Below, piece by piece: positions 27,360-37,231 of a DNA stretch of 64,000 nt. The translations under genes were made by a program, and so were the position numbers. The notes beneath the pieces were generated by a model, which did no database searches, had not been told where the DNA came from, and was given only the letters and a program-made list of their open reading frames with translations. This stretch comes from Burkholderia sp. NRF60-BP8 (lineage in GTDB: Bacteria; Pseudomonadota; Gammaproteobacteria; Burkholderiales; Burkholderiaceae), in assembly GCF_001522585.2 (NCBI RefSeq), contig NZ_CP013373.1:1488001-1552000 (forward strand). Reading direction: 5' to 3'. The first letter of the stretch is position 1; each line of letters starts with the position of its first letter.

Positions 27360-29723
27360 ATGCCCGATCTGCTCGCCAATCTGAACCCCGAACAACTCGC
27401 CGCCGTCACGTTGCCGAACGAACCGGCGCTGATCCTCGCAGGGGCGGGCAGCGGCAAGACCCGCGTGCTGATCACGCGCATCGCCTGGCTGATCCAGCAG
27501 GGCTATGCGTCGCCGCCTACCGTGCTCGCCGTCACCTTCACGAACAAGGCCGCGCGCGAGATGATGGCGCGCCTGTCGGCGATGATGCCGATCGACACGC
27601 GCGGGATGTGGATCGGCACGTTCCACGGCCTGTGCAACCGGATGCTGCGCACGCACTGGCGCGATGCCGGCCTGCCGCAGACCTTCCAGATCCTCGACAC
27701 GGCCGACCAGCTGTCCGCGATCAAGCGGCTGATGAAGGCGGCGAACGTCGACGACGAAAAGTACCCGCCGAAGAACGTCCAGTACTTCATCAACAACGCG
27801 AAGGAGCAGGGGCTGCGGCCGGACAAGGTCGACGCGACCGACAACTTCAACCGCAAGTTCGTCGAGCTGTACCAGGCGTACGACCAGCAGTGCCAGCGCG
27901 AAGGCGTCGTCGATTTCCCGGAGCTGCTGCTGCGCTGCTACGAGCTGCTCGCGTACAACGCGCCGCTACGCGCGCACTATCAGGCGCGCTTCCGGCACAT
28001 CCTCGTCGACGAGTTCCAGGACACCAACAAGCTGCAGTACGCGTGGCTCAAGATGCTCGCCGGCGGCGAGAACGCGATCTTCGCGGTCGGCGACGACGAC
28101 CAGTCGATCTACGCATTCCGCGGCGCGAACGTCGGCAACATGCGCGACTTCGAAGACGAATTCCGCGTGCGCAACCTGATCAAGCTCGAGCAGAACTACC
28201 GGTCGCACGGCAACATCCTCGACGCGGCGAACCAGCTGATCTCGAACAACGCGCACCGCCTCGGCAAGAACCTGCGCACCGATGCCGGCCACGGCGAGCC
28301 CGTGCGCGTGTACGAAGCCAGCACCGATTCGCAGGAGGCCGGCTGGATCGTCGAGGAGATCCGTTCGCTGATCAACACCGGGATGGCGCGCAGCGAAGTG
28401 GCCGTCCTGTACCGCAGCAACGCGCAGTCGCGCTCGATCGAGCACACGCTGATGTCGTCGGGCATTCCGTACCGCGTGTACGGCGGCCTGCGCTTTTTCG
28501 AGCGGCAGGAAGTGAAGCACGCGCTCGCCTACCTGCGCCTGATCGACAACCCGAACGACGACACGGCATTCGCGCGCGTCGTCAATTTTCCGACCCGCGG
28601 GATCGGCGCGCGCTCGGTCGAGCAACTGGCCGACGCAGCACGCCTGTACGGCTGCTCGATGGCCGCCGCGATTCCGTACGTGACCGGCAAGGCCGGCACG
28701 AGCCTCGGCGGGTTCGCGAACCTGATCGCGAAGATGCGCGCCGACACGCAGCACATGAACCTGCCCGACACCGTCGAGCACATCGTGCGCGCGAGCGGCC
28801 TCGCCGATTTCTACCAGGGCGAGCGCGAAGGCCAGGATCGCCTCGAAAACCTGCAGGAACTCGTGAACGCGGCCACCGCGTTCATCGCCGAGGAAGGCTA
28901 CGGGCTCGACACGCCGGCCCGCTCGATCCCGCTGCGCGCGGGCGCGATCGCGGCGCCCGAGCTGAGCGCCGCGACGGACGATCCGGCGCTCGACGTGCTC
29001 GATCCGGCGTCGCCCGCCGACCCCGCGCAGAATCCCGACACGATGACGCCGCTCGCGGGCTTCCTGTCGCACGCGTCGCTGGAGGCCGGCGACAACCAGG
29101 CGCAGGCCGGCCAGGACGCCGTGCAACTGATGACGGTGCACGCGGCGAAGGGGCTCGAGTTCTCGGCCGTGTTCATCACGGGGCTCGAGGAGGGGCTGTT
29201 CCCGCACGAGAACAGCGTGCTCGAATCGGACGGCCTCGAGGAAGAGCGCCGGCTGATGTACGTCGCGATCACGCGCGCGAAGGAGCGGCTCTACCTGTCG
29301 TTCGCGCAAAGCCGGATGCTGCACGGCCAGACCCGCTACAACGTGCGCTCGCGCTTCTTCGACGAACTGCCGGAGCACGTGCTGAAGTGGTTGACGCCGA
29401 AGGTCGAGGCCGGGTCGCGTTGGGGCGGCCGGTCGGACAATGCCGGTTACGGGCGCGACTGGTTCGCGCGGCCGGGCGGCGGCAGTCGCGAGCAGATCGT
29501 CGATGCGGCCGTGTCCGCGCCGCTGCCGGCGTTCGCGGACAAGCAGCGCGCGGCCGACGCCGGCTTCCGGGTCGGCCAGCAGGTATTCCATACGAAATTC
29601 GGCGAAGGCACGGTGACCGCGCTCGAAGGCAACGGCACCGATGCGAAGGCGCAGGTGAAGTTCAAGCGCCACGGCGAGAAATGGCTCGCGCTCGCGGTCG
29701 CGAAACTGCAGGCGGTGGAATGA
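27360..29723 (+). CDS. uvrD: UvrD/Rep-family ATP-dependent DNA helicase
   Basis: A superfamily-1 3'-5' helicase for nucleotide excision and mismatch repair, 787 residues. Walker A is LAGAGSGKTRV at 28-34, the DExx box is ILVDEFQDTN near 215, and motif III is FAVGDDDQSIYAFRGA. Motif V/VI regions QLMTVHAAKGLEF and RRLMYVAITRAKERLYLS follow. The C-terminal tail (FHTKFGEGTVTALEGNG) is the UvrD/PcrA Tudor-like segment. Its stop overlaps the start of mtnN (ATGATG), indicating coupling. Rep is possible, but the tail favours UvrD. Confidence 0.93.
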   Translation: MPDLLANLNPEQLAAVTLPNEPALILAGAGSGKTRVLITRIAWLIQQGYASPPTVLAVTFTNKAAREMMARLSAMMPIDTRGMWIGTFHGLCNRMLRTHWRDAGLPQTFQILDTADQLSAIKRLMKAANVDDEKYPPKNVQYFINNAKEQGLRPDKVDATDNFNRKFVELYQAYDQQCQREGVVDFPELLLRCYELLAYNAPLRAHYQARFRHILVDEFQDTNKLQYAWLKMLAGGENAIFAVGDDDQSIYAFRGANVGNMRDFEDEFRVRNLIKLEQNYRSHGNILDAANQLISNNAHRLGKNLRTDAGHGEPVRVYEASTDSQEAGWIVEEIRSLINTGMARSEVAVLYRSNAQSRSIEHTLMSSGIPYRVYGGLRFFERQEVKHALAYLRLIDNPNDDTAFARVVNFPTRGIGARSVEQLADAARLYGCSMAAAIPYVTGKAGTSLGGFANLIAKMRADTQHMNLPDTVEHIVRASGLADFYQGEREGQDRLENLQELVNAATAFIAEEGYGLDTPARSIPLRAGAIAAPELSAATDDPALDVLDPASPADPAQNPDTMTPLAGFLSHASLEAGDNQAQAGQDAVQLMTVHAAKGLEFSAVFITGLEEGLFPHENSVLESDGLEEERRLMYVAITRAKERLYLSFAQSRMLHGQTRYNVRSRFFDELPEHVLKWLTPKVEAGSRWGGRSDNAGYGRDWFARPGGGSREQIVDAAVSAPLPAFADKQRAADAGFRVGQQVFHTKFGEGTVTALEGNGTDAKAQVKFKRHGEKWLALAVAKLQAVE

Positions 29724-30517
29724 TGGACGTCGACATGGCCGTTACGCCTGCCGCCCGGCCGCTCGGCATTCTGGCCGCGCTGCCCGAGGAACTCGGCGAC
29801 CTGATCGCCGCGATGCGCGCCGACGGCGCGATGAAGACGGTCACGCTCGGCCGCCGCGATTATCACGTCGGCACCGTGCACGGCGCGGCCTGCGTCGTCA
29901 CGCTCGCGCGCGTCGGCAAGGTCGCGGCCGCCGCGACGGTCAGCGCGCTGATCCACGTGTTCGGCGTGTCGGGCGTCGTGTTCACCGGCGTCGCGGGCGG
30001 CGTGTCGCGCACGGTGCGGGTCGGCGACGTCGTCGTGGCCGATACGCTGCTGCAGCACGATCTCGACGCGTCGCCGCTGTTTCCGCGCTACGAGGTGCCG
30101 CTGCTCGGCATCATGCGCTTCGCGACCGACCCGGCGCTGACGGCCCGCCTGAAGGCCGCATGCGCGCTGTTCGTCGAAGAAGAGGGCGCGCAGTTCGCCG
30201 AGCGCTTCGGGCTGGCCGGCGCGACGCTGCACGGCGGGTTGATCATCAGCGGCGACCGCTTCGTGTCGAGCGAGCGGGAAGTCGTCGCGCTGCGCGACGC
30301 GCTGCCGGACGCGCTCGCGGTCGAGATGGAAGGCGCGGCGATCGCGCAGGTATGCGCGGAACACGACGTGCCGTTCGCGCTCGTGCGCACGATCTCCGAC
30401 ACGGCCGACGACCACGCGACGCAGTCGTTCTCGCACTTCCTGTCGGCGATCGCAAGCAGCTATTCGTCCGGCATTCTCGAGCGTTTCCTGACGCTGCATG
30501 CGACGACGGCGGCCTGA
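29720..30517 (+). CDS. mtnN: 5'-methylthioadenosine/S-adenosylhomocysteine nucleosidase family protein
   Basis: Cleaves adenine from methylthioadenosine and S-adenosylhomocysteine, recycling methionine and the activated-methyl cycle. It has 265 residues, longer than E. coli Pfs (232) because of N-terminal and mid-protein extensions. It shows LGILAALPEELGDL, VFTGVAGGVSRTVRVGDVVVA, the ribose-binding VEMEGAAIAQVC and the catalytic Asp in RTISDTADDHA. The start overlaps the helicase stop by 4 nt. The extra length leaves some doubt about exact substrate preference. Confidence 0.88.
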   Translation: MMDVDMAVTPAARPLGILAALPEELGDLIAAMRADGAMKTVTLGRRDYHVGTVHGAACVVTLARVGKVAAAATVSALIHVFGVSGVVFTGVAGGVSRTVRVGDVVVADTLLQHDLDASPLFPRYEVPLLGIMRFATDPALTARLKAACALFVEEEGAQFAERFGLAGATLHGGLIISGDRFVSSEREVVALRDALPDALAVEMEGAAIAQVCAEHDVPFALVRTISDTADDHATQSFSHFLSAIASSYSSGILERFLTLHATTAA

Positions 30518-30582
30518 AGCCGCCGTCGAATCCGCCGTTCGTACCATTCGACAGGCCGCGGCTTGCACGCCGCGGCCTGTCG
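30504..30582. terminator. tandem hairpins, bidirectional terminator of mtnN and the MFS gene
   Basis: Two strong hairpins fill the convergent gap. One is a 10-bp stem at 30504-30528 (CGACGGCGGC, loop CTGAA) that overlaps the mtnN stop codon. The other is a perfect 14-bp stem at 30549-30582 (CGACAGGCCGCGGC, loop TTGCAC). There is no long T-run, as is common for terminators in this window. Confidence 0.65.
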
Positions 30583-30586
30583 TTCG

Positions 30587-31825
30587 TCATGCCTTCTTGC
30601 GCCGGCTGCTTTCGAGGTTCGGCAGGAACACCGTCAGCACGCCGATCAGCGGCAGGAACGAGCATACCTTGTAGACGAACGGGATGCTCGTCGCGTCCGC
30701 GAGCTGGCCGAGCACGGCCGCGCCGACGCCGCCCAGGCCGAATGCGAAGCCGAAGAACAGGCCCGCGACCATCCCGACCTTGCCGGGCATCAGCTCCGTC
30801 GCATAGACGAGGATCGCGGCGAACGCCGACGCCAGCACGACGCCGATGATCACGGTCAGCACGCTCGTCCAGAACAGGTTCGCGTACGGCAGCAGCATCG
30901 TGAACGGCGCGACGCCGAGGATCGACACCCAGATCACGTACTTGCGGCCGATCCGGTCGCCGACGGGCCCGCCGATCAGCGTGCCGGCCGCCACCGCCGC
31001 GAGGAACACGAACAGGTGGATCTGCGCGGCCTGCACCGACAGGTGGAACTTGTCGATCAGATAGAACGTGAAATAGCTGTTGATGCTCGCGAGGTAGAAG
31101 TACTTCGAGAACACGAGCAGCACCAGCACGCCGATCGCGCCCATCACGCGGCCGCGCGACAGCGTCGGGTGGCCGGCCGACGCAGCCTTCTTCTTCATCG
31201 ACGGATGCTTCTTGTACCAGTGGCCGATCTGCGTGAGCACGATCATCGCGACGAGCGCGGCCGCCGAGAACCACGCGATGCTGTGCTGGCCGTGCGGAAT
31301 GATCACGAGCGCGGCGAGCAGCGGCCCGAGCGCCGAGCCTGCATTGCCGCCCACCTGGAACACCGACTGCGCGAGCCCGTGCTGGCCGCCCGACGCCATC
31401 CGCGCGACCCGCGACGATTCGGGGTGGAACACCGACGAGCCGCAGCCGACGAGCGCGGCGGCCACCAGCAGCATCGGGAAATTCGACGCCGCCGACATCA
31501 GCAGCAGCCCGGCGAGCGTGAAGCCCATGCCGACCGGCAGCGAATACGGCTTCGGACGCTTGTCGGTATAGAGGCCGACGAGCGGCTGCAGCAGCGACGC
31601 GGTGATCTGGTAGGTGAGCGTGATCAGGCCGATCTGCGCGAACGACAGCGCGAACTGGCTCTTGAGCATCGGATAGATCGCGAGGATCAACGACTGGATC
31701 ATGTCGTTGAGCATGTGCGAGAAGCTGATCGCGCCGAGCACCGGATAGACGGTGCGGGCGACGGGCGGTGCGGACGGCTGGGCGGCGGCTGCGCCGGCGG
31801 AGCCGGAGTCGAGGCTGGTTTCCAT
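30587..31825 (-). CDS. fsr: MFS efflux transporter, fosmidomycin-resistance (Fsr) type
   Basis: A 412-residue major-facilitator protein with about 12 membrane segments. The sequence closely follows E. coli Fsr as I remember it: AISFSHMLNDMIQSLILAIY, GSSVFHPESSRVARMASGG and HGLAQSVFQVGGNAGSALGP. E. coli Fsr exports fosmidomycin; the natural substrate is unknown. The N-terminal 25 residues are low-complexity Ala/Ser. It converges on mtnN and diverges from the chemoreceptor gene. Confidence 0.9.
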   Translation of the reverse strand: METSLDSGSAGAAAAQPSAPPVARTVYPVLGAISFSHMLNDMIQSLILAIYPMLKSQFALSFAQIGLITLTYQITASLLQPLVGLYTDKRPKPYSLPVGMGFTLAGLLLMSAASNFPMLLVAAALVGCGSSVFHPESSRVARMASGGQHGLAQSVFQVGGNAGSALGPLLAALVIIPHGQHSIAWFSAAALVAMIVLTQIGHWYKKHPSMKKKAASAGHPTLSRGRVMGAIGVLVLLVFSKYFYLASINSYFTFYLIDKFHLSVQAAQIHLFVFLAAVAAGTLIGGPVGDRIGRKYVIWVSILGVAPFTMLLPYANLFWTSVLTVIIGVVLASAFAAILVYATELMPGKVGMVAGLFFGFAFGLGGVGAAVLGQLADATSIPFVYKVCSFLPLIGVLTVFLPNLESSRRKKA

Positions 31826-32228
31826 GAGAGTTGAACGAGTTGAGGTGGCTGGCGCGCTCTGTTGGGGATCGGCGCGTTCTGGATCGTTGCTGCGTCAAAG
31901 AAGTGTAATGTGGCGTATCGAGAATGTCAGGCCAAGTTTTGTCGTGAATCGGACATTCGTGTGACGGATCGGCCGGTGCGTACTTTTTTGAACGGGTATA
32001 ACGCTGGCGGCGTGTCGACCCGTCAGCGGCGGCGCGCCGGGGCCGGGTGGTGGTTTACCGGACTCAAGAAACGGCGGTGGCGGCCGTAGAACGACCCAAT
32101 GACAACAGGCGCGCCGCGCCCGGCGCCGGCTACCCGCCGGGCAGGGGGCAGGACGCGCGGCATGGCCAGCCGTCGCGGGAACGCCGGGACCGACCTTTCC
32201 GGCAGCGTGATCAATACGGGGTAGATCG
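31826..32228. other. 403-bp intergenic region between fsr and the chemoreceptor gene
   Basis: There is no convincing gene here; the short readings across it overlap neighbouring genes in other frames. It is less G+C-rich at 31885-31995, where an fsr promoter is likely. It carries a sigma-28-like promoter at 32064-32090 for the chemoreceptor. Confidence 0.6.
32064..32090 (+). promoter_or_regulatory. candidate sigma-28 (FliA) promoter of the chemoreceptor
   Basis: TCAA (32064-32067), a 15-nt spacer, then GCCGTAGA (32083-32090) matches the flagellar/chemotaxis consensus TAAA-N15-GCCGATAA in spacing and most key bases. It lies about 140 bp upstream of the chemoreceptor ATG. Confidence 0.5.
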
Positions 32229-33902
32229 ATGAAAGCAGCATCTTTGCATCCACAGCCCGGTGCAGCCGCCGCCGCACCCGACGTTGCCGCCGGTCGCGCC
32301 GCTCGGCGCGCGCAGGCGGCGCGTCGCGCGCGCCGGCCGTGGACCGTCAAGGCGACGTTGCGCGCCGCATTCGCGATCCTGCTGGCCGGCACGCTCGCGA
32401 TCGGCATGTTTTCGCTGTGGCAGATCAGCCGCCTGAACGCGTCGATCGCGTCGGTCTACGAGCAGGGGCACGTCGCGAGCCGTGCGGCCGAGGAAGTCCG
32501 CGCCGAGGTGCTGCGCGCGAGCCGCGCGCAGAAGATGCTGCTGACCGCGACCACCGCGAAGGAGCGCGACGAACTCGGCGCCGACGTGAGCGCGGGACTC
32601 GCGTCGATCGGCCAGGCGCTCGGCACGCTGCAGCGCTATGCGGATCCGGCCGATGCCGGCGATTCGGCGCGGCTGCACGCATTCTCGACGGCGGTCGGCA
32701 CGTGGAGCGCGCATCTGCGCGATTTCGTCACGCTCGTGCGTGCGCAGCCGCTCGACCTGTCGCAGATGAACTGGCAGGTCGGCACGCAGGACGTGTCGCT
32801 GCTGGTCGAAACCGGCAAGCTCGAAAAGCTCGTCGCCGAACTCGTGAAGACGCGCGGCGAAAAGTCGAAGGCGACGCTCGATGCGTCCGCGACCATTTTT
32901 TCGTCGTCGTTCGCGATGATCGCGGCGATGACGGCCGCGCTGATCGTGCTGGCCGTCGCGATCGCCGAGCGCGTCGTGCGGCGCCTCGCATCGCAGCTCG
33001 GCGGCGAGCCCGCGCACGCGAAGGAGATTGCCGCGGACATCGCGCGCGGCGACCTGACGCGGCCGATCACGCTCGGCCGCCACGACCGCGACAGCATGGT
33101 GCGCGCGCTGGCCGAGATGCAGACGGGGCTCGCGGCCACCGTGGGCGAGATCGCGGTGAGCGCCGAGGCGATCGCGGCCGCGTCCGGCGAAATCTCGACC
33201 GGCAACCTCGACCTGTCGCGGCGTACCGAACAGCAGGCCGTCGCGCTCGAGCGCACCGCGGCCAGCATGGAGCAGCTCACGTCGACCGTGCGGCAGAACG
33301 CCGAGAACGCGCGGCAGGCGAGCACGCTCGCGGCCAATGCGTCCGCAGTCGCGGAGGCGGGCGGGGAGGTCGTCGGGCGCGTGGTCGCGACGATGAGCGA
33401 GATCGACGACAGCGCGAAGAACATTCGCGACATCATCGGCACGATCGAGGGGATCGCATTCCAGACCAACATTCTCGCGTTGAACGCGGCGGTCGAGGCC
33501 GCGCGCGCCGGCGAACAGGGACGCGGCTTTTCGGTGGTCGCGGGCGAGGTGCGGCTGCTCGCGCAGCGCTCGGCGACGGCGGCCAAGGAGATTCGGGAAC
33601 TGATCGGCGCGTCGGTCGAGCGCGTGGCGAACGGCGCGGCGCTCGCGCACGACGCGGGCCGCACGATGGGCGACGTGGTACGCGCGGTCAAGCGCGTGAC
33701 CGACATCATCGGCGAGATCTCGGCGGCGTCGGACGAGCAGAGCGCGGGGATCGACGAGATCGGCCGCGCGGTCACGCAGATGGACGCCGGCACCCAGCAG
33801 AACGCGGCGCTCGTCGAACAGGCGGCCGCTGCCGCGAACGCGCTCGACGAGCAGGCGCAGGCGTTGAAGGCGCTGGTCGGGCGTTTCCGTATCGCGGCGT
33901 GA
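32229..33902 (+). CDS. methyl-accepting chemotaxis protein
   Basis: A 557-residue transmembrane chemoreceptor. An unusually long basic, Ala-rich N-terminal tail (about 1-40) precedes the first transmembrane helix (about 45-65). A periplasmic four-helix sensor region (about 66-225), a second helix (about 228-250) and a HAMP domain (about 250-305; [15 protein letters not shown]) follow. The signalling hairpin has its conserved tip [18 protein letters not shown] and [18 protein letters not shown]. No C-terminal NWETF-like pentapeptide is present, so adaptation enzymes may bind poorly. It is a single gene with a candidate sigma-28 promoter upstream; the ligand is unknown. Confidence 0.92.
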   Translation: MKAASLHPQPGAAAAAPDVAAGRAARRAQAARRARRPWTVKATLRAAFAILLAGTLAIGMFSLWQISRLNASIASVYEQGHVASRAAEEVRAEVLRASRAQKMLLTATTAKERDELGADVSAGLASIGQALGTLQRYADPADAGDSARLHAFSTAVGTWSAHLRDFVTLVRAQPLDLSQMNWQVGTQDVSLLVETGKLEKLVAELVKTRGEKSKATLDASATIFSSSFAMIAAMTAALIVLAVAIAERVVRRLASQLGGEPAHAKEIAADIARGDLTRPITLGRHDRDSMVRALAEMQTGLAATVGEIAVSAEAIAAASGEISTGNLDLSRRTEQQAVALERTAASMEQLTSTVRQNAENARQASTLAANASAVAEAGGEVVGRVVATMSEIDDSAKNIRDIIGTIEGIAFQTNILALNAAVEAARAGEQGRGFSVVAGEVRLLAQRSATAAKEIRELIGASVERVANGAALAHDAGRTMGDVVRAVKRVTDIIGEISAASDEQSAGIDEIGRAVTQMDAGTQQNAALVEQAAAAANALDEQAQALKALVGRFRIAA

Positions 33903-33923
33903 GCGCGCGGCGCGCCCGGGCGA

Positions 33924-34799
33924 TCACGACTTCTTCCGCTGATCCGGATCGATGATGACCGTGCAGGTCGTGCCCGCCGACAGCACCACGTCGGCCGGCA
34001 CTTCGTCGATCCGGATGCGCACCGGCACGCGCTGCGCGAGGCGCACCCAGTTGAAGGTCGGGTTCACGTCCGCGACGAGGTCGCGGCTTTGCGGGTTGTC
34101 GCGATCGTAGATGCCGCGCGAAATGCTCTCGACGTGGCCCTTCATCACGCCGCCGCTCATCAGCCGCATCTCGGCCGGCGCGCCGATCTTCACGCGCGGC
34201 AGCTTGGTTTCCTCGAAGTAGCCGTAGACCCAGAACGAGTGGCTGTCGACGATCGCGAGCTTCGCCTGGCCGGCCACCGCATAGTTGCCCTTGAACGTCT
34301 GCAGGTTCGTGATGTAGCCGTCGACCGGCGCGACGACGCGCGTGCGTTCGAGGTTGAGCTTCGCGGCGTCGAGCGCGGCGACGGCCTGCTGGTACTGCGC
34401 ATCGGCGCTCGACGCGCTGTGCACCGCGTTCTCGCGGTTTTCCTTCGACACGACGAGCGCGTCGAGGTCCGCGCGGCGGGCCGCGTCGTCGCGGCGCATC
34501 TGCAGTTCCGCACGACGGGCGGCCACCGCCGCCTGCGCCTGCTCGACCGCGATCCGGTAGTGCGACGGGTCGATCTGCATGATCAGGTCGCCTTTCTTCA
34601 CCAGCTGGTTGTCATGCACCGGCAGGTCGACGATCGCGCCCGACACGTCCGGCGCGACGTTGACGATCTCGGCGCGCACACGTCCGTCGCGCGTCCACGG
34701 ATCGTCCATGTAGTGCACCCACAGCGAGCGCCCGATCAGGATCGCGACGAGAAGGATGACGGCGGTCGCGACGAAGCCGAGGAGTTTTCTGAGCATCAT
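33924..34799 (-). CDS. HlyD-family membrane fusion (efflux adaptor) protein
   Basis: A 291-residue periplasmic adaptor with an N-terminal membrane helix (about 8-28, LLGFVATAVILLVAILIG). It then has a biotinyl-lipoyl-like half (VAPDVSGAIVDLPVHDNQLV), an alpha-helical hairpin (about 75-140) and a second half (RVVAPVDGYITNLQTFKGNY). It is of the AaeA/EmrA type. It is the last gene of a four-gene leftward efflux operon and should link the FUSC inner-membrane pump to the NodT outer-membrane channel. The start may be either of two adjacent ATGs (34799, 34796). Confidence 0.9.
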   Translation of the reverse strand: MMLRKLLGFVATAVILLVAILIGRSLWVHYMDDPWTRDGRVRAEIVNVAPDVSGAIVDLPVHDNQLVKKGDLIMQIDPSHYRIAVEQAQAAVAARRAELQMRRDDAARRADLDALVVSKENRENAVHSASSADAQYQQAVAALDAAKLNLERTRVVAPVDGYITNLQTFKGNYAVAGQAKLAIVDSHSFWVYGYFEETKLPRVKIGAPAEMRLMSGGVMKGHVESISRGIYDRDNPQSRDLVADVNPTFNWVRLAQRVPVRIRIDEVPADVVLSAGTTCTVIIDPDQRKKS

Positions 34800-34811
34800 G
34801 ATGGTTCGGAA

Positions 34812-35015
34812 TCAACGGTAAACGGCAAGACTCAGTCCGCCGCAAATGCAGACGAGAAGGCAGGCCCGGAACAGCGACGGGTGCCAGACGAGACGGTAGA
34901 GGCCCGTATAGGCGAGCAAGCGATCGACGGCCCAGGTCGCGATCGCGCCGAGCGCGAACATCAGCACCACCGTGGGCATGTAGGCATCGAGAATGGCGAT
35001 TTCACGCGGCATCAT
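34812..35015 (-). CDS. DUF1656 small inner-membrane protein
   Basis: A 67-residue protein with two predicted membrane helices (about 15-32 and 45-63), of the DUF1656/AaeX type. It begins MMPREIAILDAYMPTVVLM. AaeX-like proteins accompany AaeA-AaeB aromatic-acid efflux pumps. Its ATG overlaps the stop of the FUSC gene by 4 nt, and it is 12 bp before the adaptor gene, so the three are tightly coupled. The function of the small protein is unknown. Confidence 0.85.
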   Translation of the reverse strand: MMPREIAILDAYMPTVVLMFALGAIATWAVDRLLAYTGLYRLVWHPSLFRACLLVCICGGLSLAVYR

Positions 35016-37216
35016 GACGAGGCTCCGGGTTGAGGGCGCACGGGGCGGTTGCGGTTGAGCGGCTCGAGCGGCGATTCCGGGTCGAGCAGCGCGGTCCGTA
35101 CGAAATGCAGATGGCTCAGGATGCGCTGCAGCCGGTGGCGCTCGTCACGCGACGGCTCGAACGCATCGAGCGTTTGCCGGGTCGCGTCGATCGCCGCGTT
35201 GGTCGCGGCGAGCGTCGCATCGAAACGCGCGGCGCTCGGCTTCGAGAACAGCGCCGACAGCGCGGTGCGCATCGTCTCGATCGCGCGCCGCCACGGCATC
35301 GCGGTCGCATAGCGCGGCTCGGACGGCAGCGTCGCGAGCTCGTGACGCAGGTCGATCGTCGCGTTGCCGGCTTCGAGCACCGCGAACATCCAGCGCAGTG
35401 CGTCGCGCTGCACGTCGGGCTGGTCGGCCGACAGCGTGTGCGCCTGGTACATCAGGTCGCGCGCACCGCTCTCGAAGCGCGTGCGCAAGCCCGCGAGCCG
35501 CGCGTGGCCGGCTGCGACGGCCTGGTGGCGCAGGTCCGCGAACAGCCGCTTCTTGAGCCACGGCGCGGTCGGCGGGAACAGCACCGCGAACGCGATCGCC
35601 GACACCAGCATCGACAGCACGAGCGCGAGCGAATCGTTCATGAAACCGGTCGGATCGTAGTGCGTGATGTTGTCCGGGCCGGCGAGGAAGCTGAAGAAGA
35701 TCAGGTAGCCCATTCCGTAGCCGGCGAGCTTCGGCTTCAGCGTCATGAAAATGCCGATCGCGAGCAGCGGCGCGAGCGCGACGCACAGCAGCGCAAAGCC
35801 GTCGATGTGCGGATAGATGCCGAACGTCAGCAGGAAGCCCGTGCAGACGGCGAGCGCCGTGCCCATGCCCATCTGCGCGGACATCGCGGTCGGGCGCGGC
35901 GTCGACGACGCGAGCGCGCAGGTGGCCGCGGCCGTCAGCGTCATCGTCACGCCGCTCGGCCACGCGGTCTCGATCCAGAACCAGCCGAGCACGAGGATCA
36001 CGGTCGCGGTGCGAATCGCCGCGATCACCATCGCCGTCGCATTGGTGCGCGGCTCGTAGCGCTCGATCCAGCGTTCGCGCTCGTGCGTCGCGGTCGACAG
36101 CGACGCATAGGTGGCCGCGTACTCGTGCAGGTCGGTGATGAAGCGGTACAGCAGTTCGGCGGCCGTGTCGAAGTCGAGCAGCGGAAAGTCCGGCTGCGTT
36201 TCGAGCGCGGCGCGCGTCGCGCGGATGCGGCGCGGCAGCGCGTCGCGCCACGCGAGCAGTTGCGCGGCCGCGTGGCCCGCATCGGCCGACGTGCGCACCG
36301 GTTCGCCGGCGGGCGTCAGCAGCAGCGGTGCGATCTCGCGGAAGTACGGCTCGATCGCGTCGATCGCGGCCTGCGCGCCGGCCGCATGCAGCCGGTTCAT
36401 CAACTGGTGCAGCGCATGGAACCGGCTCGACGCGCTCATGAACTCGCTGTTCAGCCGCGCGAGGCGGCCGCTGCGCATTCGCGTGTCCGGATCCTCGAAC
36501 ACGGCCATGCTGCGCGCGGCCTCGAACCCGACCACGTCGGCGACGAAGCGCGTATGGATGGTTTCGATATGCGCGCGGTCGAGCTGGCCCGACAGCGCCG
36601 CCGCGACGTAGTCGACGAAGCTGCCGAAGCGCTTGCGCACCGTCGTGCGCATCTGCTCGCCGGTGGTCTGCGGAAACACGAGCGCGCTGACCACGCCGGC
36701 CGACACGATCCCGACCATGATTTCAGCCACCCGCGTCATCGCGCTCATGAACGCGCCGTCCGGGTGCTGCGACGCGGGCAGCCCGATCAGCGCGGTCGTG
36801 TAGCCGGCCAGCAGGAAGCCGTAGCTGCGGAAGTTGCGGTTGCGCGCGGCGCCGGCCGTGCACAGTGCGACCCACAGCGCGACCGCCAGCAGGAACAGTT
36901 GCGGCTGCTGCGGGAACAGCCCGACGAAGGTGAGCGTCGCGATCAGCCCGAAGATCGTGCCGGCGACGCGGTAGAAACTTTTTGCGAGCACCGCGCCGCT
37001 TTGCGGCTGCATCACGATGAACACCGTCGTCATCGCCGTTTTCGGCGCGGGCAGGTCGAGCCGCATCGACACGCCGGTCGCGATGAACGCGGCGAGCAGC
37101 GCCTTGAACAGATAGAGCCAGGCGGCGCCGTCGGTGCGGGCCCAGTCGCCGAACGCGGCGTACCAGGCCGCGAGCGGACCGCCGGCGGGCGTGGAAGCGG
37201 GAGAGGAGGCTGACAT
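35012..37216 (-). CDS. FUSC-family (AaeB-like) efflux pump
   Basis: A 734-residue inner-membrane protein. Two blocks of about six membrane helices (about 30-190 and 395-530) are each followed by a cytoplasmic helical region, as in AaeB/FUSC proteins. Recognisable segments include TAMTTVFIVMQPQSGAVLAK and SFYRVAGTIFGLIATLTFVG. AaeB relatives export hydroxylated aromatic acids; the substrate here is inferred only by family. The gene follows the NodT gene by 15 bp and overlaps the DUF1656 gene by 4 nt. Confidence 0.9.
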   Translation of the reverse strand: MSASSPASTPAGGPLAAWYAAFGDWARTDGAAWLYLFKALLAAFIATGVSMRLDLPAPKTAMTTVFIVMQPQSGAVLAKSFYRVAGTIFGLIATLTFVGLFPQQPQLFLLAVALWVALCTAGAARNRNFRSYGFLLAGYTTALIGLPASQHPDGAFMSAMTRVAEIMVGIVSAGVVSALVFPQTTGEQMRTTVRKRFGSFVDYVAAALSGQLDRAHIETIHTRFVADVVGFEAARSMAVFEDPDTRMRSGRLARLNSEFMSASSRFHALHQLMNRLHAAGAQAAIDAIEPYFREIAPLLLTPAGEPVRTSADAGHAAAQLLAWRDALPRRIRATRAALETQPDFPLLDFDTAAELLYRFITDLHEYAATYASLSTATHERERWIERYEPRTNATAMVIAAIRTATVILVLGWFWIETAWPSGVTMTLTAAATCALASSTPRPTAMSAQMGMGTALAVCTGFLLTFGIYPHIDGFALLCVALAPLLAIGIFMTLKPKLAGYGMGYLIFFSFLAGPDNITHYDPTGFMNDSLALVLSMLVSAIAFAVLFPPTAPWLKKRLFADLRHQAVAAGHARLAGLRTRFESGARDLMYQAHTLSADQPDVQRDALRWMFAVLEAGNATIDLRHELATLPSEPRYATAMPWRRAIETMRTALSALFSKPSAARFDATLAATNAAIDATRQTLDAFEPSRDERHRLQRILSHLHFVRTALLDPESPLEPLNRNRPVRPQPGASS

Positions 37217-37231
37217 GGCGCGCGCTCCGCG

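Noticed and set aside
31895..32407. Minus-strand reading of 170 codons upstream of the chemoreceptor
   Set aside because: It overlaps the chemoreceptor start and its candidate promoter; it is Ala/Arg-rich with no ribosome-binding site.
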